Position numbers and translations under genes: made by a program. Below are positions 55,700 through 60,000 of a stretch of DNA of 60,000 nucleotides, piece by piece. Origin of the DNA: Gnetum montanum. Taxonomy: Eukaryota; Streptophyta; Gnetopsida; Gnetales; Gnetaceae. A model generated the notes under the pieces. It saw only the letters and a program-made list of their open reading frames with translations, had not been told where the DNA came from and searched no databases. Position 1 is the stretch's first letter; each line of letters opens with the position of its first letter. Where the stretch lies: contig MNCI01036181.1 in assembly GCA_015680685.1 (NCBI GenBank), forward strand, positions 257,951-317,950, given 5' to 3'.

Positions 55700-56545
55700 C
55701 TTCATCAGTTTTAGGATTAAATTTTCTCAAGGCATGTTTATCATTAAGAATATAGCATTTTTAACAAACAACATGAAAATAGCCAATAGATGGTTTTCTA
55801 CTAGTCCATAATTCATAAGGATTTTTAGTAGTGAATCTTCTTAAAACATGAAAATAACCAATATATGGTTTTCTACTAGTCCATAATTCATAAGGATTTT
55901 TAGTAGTGAATCTTCCTACTAGCACTTTGTTGGAGACATAACGTGTGGTATTAATTGCTTCAACCCAAAAATTGTAAGTAAGATTTTTGAAATTTAATAT
56001 AGTTCTCCCCATTTCATTCAAGATTCTATTCTTCCTTTTGACTATACCATTTTATTAAGGAGTCCTTGTAATAGAAAATTGATTAAGAATGTCATTCATC
56101 TAACAGTATTGTTCAAACTTAGCATTCTTGAATTCTCTTCCATTATCACTTCTATTGACTTTGATCTCAAAACCTTTTCCTTTTGTAACTAATTAAAAAT
56201 CATTAGAAAATGATCAAATACTTTATCCATGTGATATAGGAAGGAAACCTAAGTAAAATGAGAGTATTCATCAACAATAGTTAGAAAATACCTTTTCTTT
56301 CCCAAAATAAGAGTTTGAGAAGGACCATCCAAATCCATATGTAGTAAATCTAAGGGATGAGGTAGAGATGTAATTTTTCTTACCAACCCTTACCCTTTTT
56401 TTCTGTCCTTTTTGGCATGCTTAATAGGTGTTTTAGTTGAAATTTTTAAGTTTAGGTAAGCCTTGAACCATTTCTCCTATCACTAGGGTTTAAAGAATTT
56501 CTTTGTTTATGTGGCCTAATTTTCTATGCCACATACGAGTGTCAT
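55700..56545 (-). pseudogene. Copia integrase
   Basis: The ORF 55761-56021 (minus) gives MNEMGRTILNFKNLTYNFWVEAINTTRYVSNKVL and the FTTKNPYELWTSRKP signature of the copia integrase C-terminal part. This signature is present twice because of a 75-bp duplication. The catalytic core lies at 56020-56400 with stops. Confidence 0.82.
55770..55919 (-). repeat. In-frame 75-bp tandem duplication
   Basis: Units 55770-55844 and 55845-55919 differ at only a few bases. Each encodes 25 residues, RFTTKNPYELWTSRKP and IGYFHV, without a frame change. Confidence 0.92.
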
Positions 56546-56960
56546 CTATATACTAATTAAGAACTTGGATTCAAGGTTAGGATTATCTCCAAATATAATA
56601 GTGTAATCATTTGTATTTCTAGTTTCTTTGATAATAGTATTTCCAAAAGTCAAATCTTTTATTTTGCAAGTTTCTTTGCAGAAAGTAACATCAAAATTTA
56701 AATCACAAAGTTGAATAACACTAAGAAGATTATGCTTTAGTCCTTTAACAATAAAAACTTTATTTACTGTAGTTTGACCATTACCTTTCCCTTCAATAGT
56801 ACCAATACTTGTTATAGGAGCTTCCATGTCATCTCCAAATGTGATGATTTCATAGTTCTATTGTGAAAATTGCATGAATTCATATTTATTTCCCATCATA
56901 TGTCTTGAACGACCACTATCAATATACCATGAGCTTATTTTAATAGGAGAGAGAGTAACT
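56546..56960 (-). pseudogene. Copia protease and pre-integrase domain
   Basis: The protease active site reads KISSWYIDSGRSRHMMGNKY at about 56880-56940, with D-S-G intact. It is followed by the 93-codon frame 56546-56827, which gives IGTIEGKGNG, VFIVKGLKHNLLSVIQLCDLNFDVTF and the C-x-I-type end of the Gag-pre-integrase domain. One stop (FSQ-stop) separates them. Confidence 0.85.
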
Positions 56961-57880
56961 TGAGCAATCATAGTTCATTCAAAGTTCTTTTATTTTTTCC
57001 TCTAAACTTTCCTTCCTTGCAAGGCACCCTGTCAAGGTTGTTTTCAAAAAGACCAAGTGTAATGTTTCATCCATAGATGGAAACAAGCCCTAACGAGTCC
57101 TAATTCTCCATAAGAAAAGTAATTTAAGATCTTAAATCTTGTTGCATTACCAAACCTAGAAGGATACCTCTTTAAATAATGTGAAGAAGCCTTGATGTGT
57201 ACATGCTTTTGCTCTTGGTCTTCTTTGAGTTTTCCTCCAAAAATTTCTTATGAGTCTATTAAATTACATTGGTTAGCCTTTGAATCCCTGCTATTAGGTC
57301 AAATTTTTATTTCTTAAGACATAAACATTCAGAGTTAAGAGTTACACTCTTTGTCTTCTTTCCATGCAATATTCCTTTCATTTTAAAGCATAGATTTTGA
57401 AAGGAAATAGCTTCATTACAAAGTAGCTCATACCTCTATTGTAAGGAGATTTCTTTCTCATCTACATGATGAAATATTTGATCCTCAATGGACTCTTAAT
57501 TTTTCAAGGGAAGATGTAGATGATGAGAAGCTTTGGATGCATCCCTTGAACTTCTTTTCTTATCCACGTTGATATCACTGTTGTTGGTTCTTGTTTCTTT
57601 CCTTGAATCTTATCCATGTGACCTACATTCATAACAATTTTTGGAGGCCATATGACATCTTCCATTGCATATCCAACATTGTGTAGAGGAAAAAGTATAA
57701 TGTTTACCTTTACTTTTGTAGCAAAGGTGTTGAATGCATCTTTTCAAGATAAATTCGATGGAGCATATTAGACAATTTTTCCAATTTGAAGAGTTGAGTT
57801 CATTAGCAAATAGTGATCTATTGTTAATTTCCCCTTCAATGTTCACTCTAAAGACATTACAACTACTTCTTGAGACTACT
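56961..57880 (-). pseudogene. gag: Copia Gag remnant with knuckle
   Basis: The ORF 57610-57846 (minus) includes CWICNGRCHMASKNCYEC, a slightly irregular C-x-x-C-x4-H-type nucleic-acid-binding knuckle. Downstream (57000-57600) is Lys/Ser-rich sequence with stops, typical of copia Gag C-terminal decay. The usual Gag N-terminal part is not visible. Confidence 0.6.
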
Positions 57881-57881
57881 A

Positions 57882-57894
57882 GGCTCTAGTACTA
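57882..57894 (-). other. Copia primer binding site, degraded
   Basis: The minus strand reads TAGTACTAGAGCC beside the 5' LTR, close to TGGTATCAGAGCC, the initiator-Met-tRNA site used by most plant copia elements. Confidence 0.7.
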
Positions 57895-57896
57895 CT

Positions 57897-58973
57897 TGAG
57901 GATCAAGAAATTAGGAAAGGGTGTTTGGGGGGAGGGTGTGTAGGGTGGAAGGATTGAAGAAGTCCTCCAATTAAAATTGCTATAGCAACCAAAACCAAAC
58001 ACAAATTTTACATGGTTTTCCAACATGGGTACATCCATACTTAAAGGGTAGAATCTATGCACACCTTGGGACTTTATTACTTAAAATGTGATTTGAAGGA
58101 GACCACACCATTTACAAGATTTGAGCTTCACTTTGTAGAGTTTCTTTACTACAAAACCGCTCAACCCCAAAAGGTTCAACAAGCTAGAAATTTATTTTAA
58201 AATATTACTTAACATTTACAAATGTGAGCTTCACATTGGAGTGTTTCATTGGTGAAAAAAAACTCAACCCCACAAGGTCTCAACAAGCTTAATGAAGATG
58301 TCTTCCTACAAGAAGCACATTAACCCTACAAGGCTATAGGAAAGAAAGAAAAAGATCAAGGAGAAAGTGTAATTAAATTTACAAATTCCTTGCAATGAAG
58401 TTCAAAACATAAAAAATATACAAATGATAATACAATGAAGAACAATGATAATATTTCTTTGAGAAACCTTGAATTTGACTTGACAATGACAATACTTGCA
58501 TAATTCCAAAGAAATTCACTTTGTCTTATATCATTGGAGTTTTCAAACACTCCTTGGAATTCATGAAATTACTACTAAATGGATAGTATAGATGTCTACT
58601 TCAAGGATGATATGTCTATCAATGACTAGCTTTAATGTAGGGGAGATGTCTATCTTGAAATATAGACATCTTCCTATAGACATCTATCTTCTAGGATAGA
58701 TGTTTACTATTTTTCATAGATGTCTACTCTACTTTCACACATTGGAATTTGAAGCATAAACTTTTTAATTTGACATATCAATAATCTTTGAAACATCTTC
58801 TTCACTTAGTCTTCATTTTGACATCTCCTCATAGATCTCATTCTTAAAGTCTTGGATCTCAATGTGAAGTGCTAATTCATTCTACTCTTTCATGGTATTA
58901 CAAAACTATCATCACACATACATTCTACATTCTCCATTTTCTCTTAGGATTTGACATACCAAAAGGTTAGAAT
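57897..58973 (-). repeat. 5' LTR of copia element
   Basis: About 1,077 bp, partner of 46494-47485. It contains a G-rich stretch (57918-57946) near its inner end, GTTTGGGGGGAGGGTGTG. The outer end is set by loss of similarity after CAAAAGGTTAGAAT. Confidence 0.78.
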
Positions 58974-59280
58974 TTCCTATAGGAGCCAACGTAAAAACCA
59001 TAAAATGCCTTTTTCCTACCTCAAAATGAGCTCAAAATGATTACTTCAAGTTTCCAAACCCTTCCATTGGCCATAGAACCTATCAACATGACCCTCTAAG
59101 GCCTCAAATTGCAAAATATGATCATGATTGATCATACACTACCATACCTTACCTTCTTTGTCATTGTTTCATTATGATTTTTATTGTACTTGATCATATT
59201 TTATTCTATCTTTATAATATTTTACATTATTTAAGATTTATCACACAGGTTAAATTTAATGTACTTATGGTTGATGTGTA
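58974..59280. other. Spacer before Tat RT
   Basis: AT-rich, no motif recognised. Confidence 0.5.
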
Positions 59281-60000
59281 GGACTGGAGTATGGACAACT
59301 AGGTACAATTTAGCTTATCTCTAAGCTTTAGTTGATCTCATGGTGATGTTGAATGATTCATTAATCTTGATTACTTAGATCTTGAGACTAAGAGCCTATT
59401 TGATTACATAACATCTATAGAGAAGCCTCTTTAATGGCCTGAAAACATAGTTAAAACCTTTGATCTTGAGGCTAGTGACATTACTAAAGACTTTCTAGCT
59501 AAGGTCCTAGTTACAAAACACAATGGTGAGGATAAAACACTAAAATTAAGTTCCTTACTTGAACCAAAATAGGCTCAATACATCATAAAGGTCCTTTAAT
59601 ATAACATTAAAGCCTTTGCCTAGTCATATGAAGATATGCTAGATCCTAATCCATGCCTAGTGCAACAGAACATTATACTTGATCCTAGTTCTAAACTTGT
59701 TAAACAAAAACTTGTAAATTAGACTAGATCTAGCCTTGAAAGTTTGTGATGAAATCATGAAACTTTATCAAGTTGGTTTTATTAAAGCTATTGACTACAT
59801 GGATTGGATGTCCAACATAGTGGTAGTCCCTATGAAAAATGGGACTATAAATATTTGCATTGATTTCTAAGACCTAAATAAGGTAACTATTAAAGATGAA
59901 TTCTCTTTACCTAGTATTAACCAACTCATTAATACTATGGCTGGATAGGCCTTATTATCCTTCATAGATGGGTTCTTGGGTTACAAACAAGTTAGGATCA
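59281..60000 (+). pseudogene. Tat-type reverse transcriptase, N-terminal half, runs off the window
   Basis: The plus strand reads ITKDFLAKVLVTKHNGED, then YIIKVL, IKAFA-stop-SYEDML, QQNIILDPSSKLVKQKL, KVCDEIMKLYQVGFIKAIDYMDWMSNIVVVPMKNGTI, CIDF, LNKVTIKDEFSLPSINQLINTMA and LLSFIDGFLGYKQVRI. This is RT blocks 1 to 3 of the Tat/Ogre type (relatives have FAWSYEDM; here TGG is TAG). Stops occur at several W, Q or R-like positions. The catalytic box lies beyond 60000. It is the only Tat-type RT in the window and thus the kind of partner that the Gag-protease elements lack. Confidence 0.85.

Larger units (their letters stand above)
46494..58973 (-). mobile_element. Ty1/copia LTR retrotransposon (minus strand), interrupted
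   Basis: LTRs at about 46494-47485 and 57897-58973 are related over their whole length. The primer binding site lies at 57882-57894. On the minus strand from high to low coordinate: Gag with a C-rich knuckle, protease (WYIDSG), integrase, RT (YVDD) and RNase H. That is the copia order. A second element (49060-55151) sits inside the RT. LTR divergence and stops show an old copy. The long LTRs and GGGGG-rich LTR edge recall the Sire group, a loose inference. Confidence 0.85.

Noticed and set aside
1-60000. tRNA or rRNA genes
   Set aside because: I saw no sequence with paired A-box and B-box or conserved rRNA blocks; the tRNA-like words are primer binding sites only.

Overview
This window looks like gene-poor, heterochromatin-type DNA from a large plant nuclear genome. 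I found no convincing single-copy host gene, no rRNA or tRNA gene and no prokaryotic feature. Nearly everything recognisable is LTR retrotransposon: Ty3/gypsy of the Athila and Tat type (Tat-like Gag and protease, 'FA-SYEDM' reverse transcriptase, 'VVADHLSRL' RNase H tail) and Ty1/copia ('YVDD' reverse transcriptase, 'WYIDSG' protease). These lineages point to a seed plant; the sequence does not let me name the species. Most coding remnants are broken by stops, many at positions that are Trp or Gln in relatives, as expected from long decay of methylated DNA.

Layout. 1-583: unassigned flank. 584-9057: a complete non-autonomous Gag-protease element, Tat-like, plus strand, with 1.5-1.6 kb LTRs and a perfect 5-bp target duplication; it has no reverse transcriptase or integrase. 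9058-20480: a decayed Athila-like element on the minus strand (gag, protease, RT, RNase H, integrase) split at 9818-15466 by a second complete non-autonomous element that encodes only Gag, and whose Gag resembles that of the host element. 20480-21200: spacer. 21200-26030: a second, diverged copy of the Athila-like element, also minus strand. 26030-30780: AT-rich DNA with degenerate short repeats. 30780-32910: a minus-strand relative of the Gag-protease element; 33200-33610: a plus-strand gag fragment facing away from it. 33620-39700: AT-rich DNA and a third, plus-strand Gag-protease copy. 40330-43950: a decayed, apparently intron-containing minus-strand coding region with an FCP1/HAD-like domain, lying downstream and antisense to the third Gag-protease copy. 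44000-46490: diverged tandem repeats. 46494-58973: a minus-strand Ty1/copia element whose reverse transcriptase is split by a young nested non-autonomous gypsy element (49060-55151) in which protease is joined in frame to the integrase C-terminal tail. 58974-60000: start of a plus-strand Tat-type reverse transcriptase that runs off the window.

How the parts relate. Three copies of one Gag-protease family share the same order: Gag with a CxxH-type C-terminus, a linker of repeated PF-[VI]-[IV]-K-V-P-P units, and a protease with an unusual HVDDG active site (two copies intact). Their replication would need RT and integrase in trans; the Tat-type RT at the right edge is the kind of partner expected. 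The Gag-only element inside the Athila-like element is a second likely parasite/partner pair. The element at 584 and the nested element at 49060 share the same 17-nt primer binding site. The window also contains a 704-base run of N (52323-53026) and a single N at 50227.
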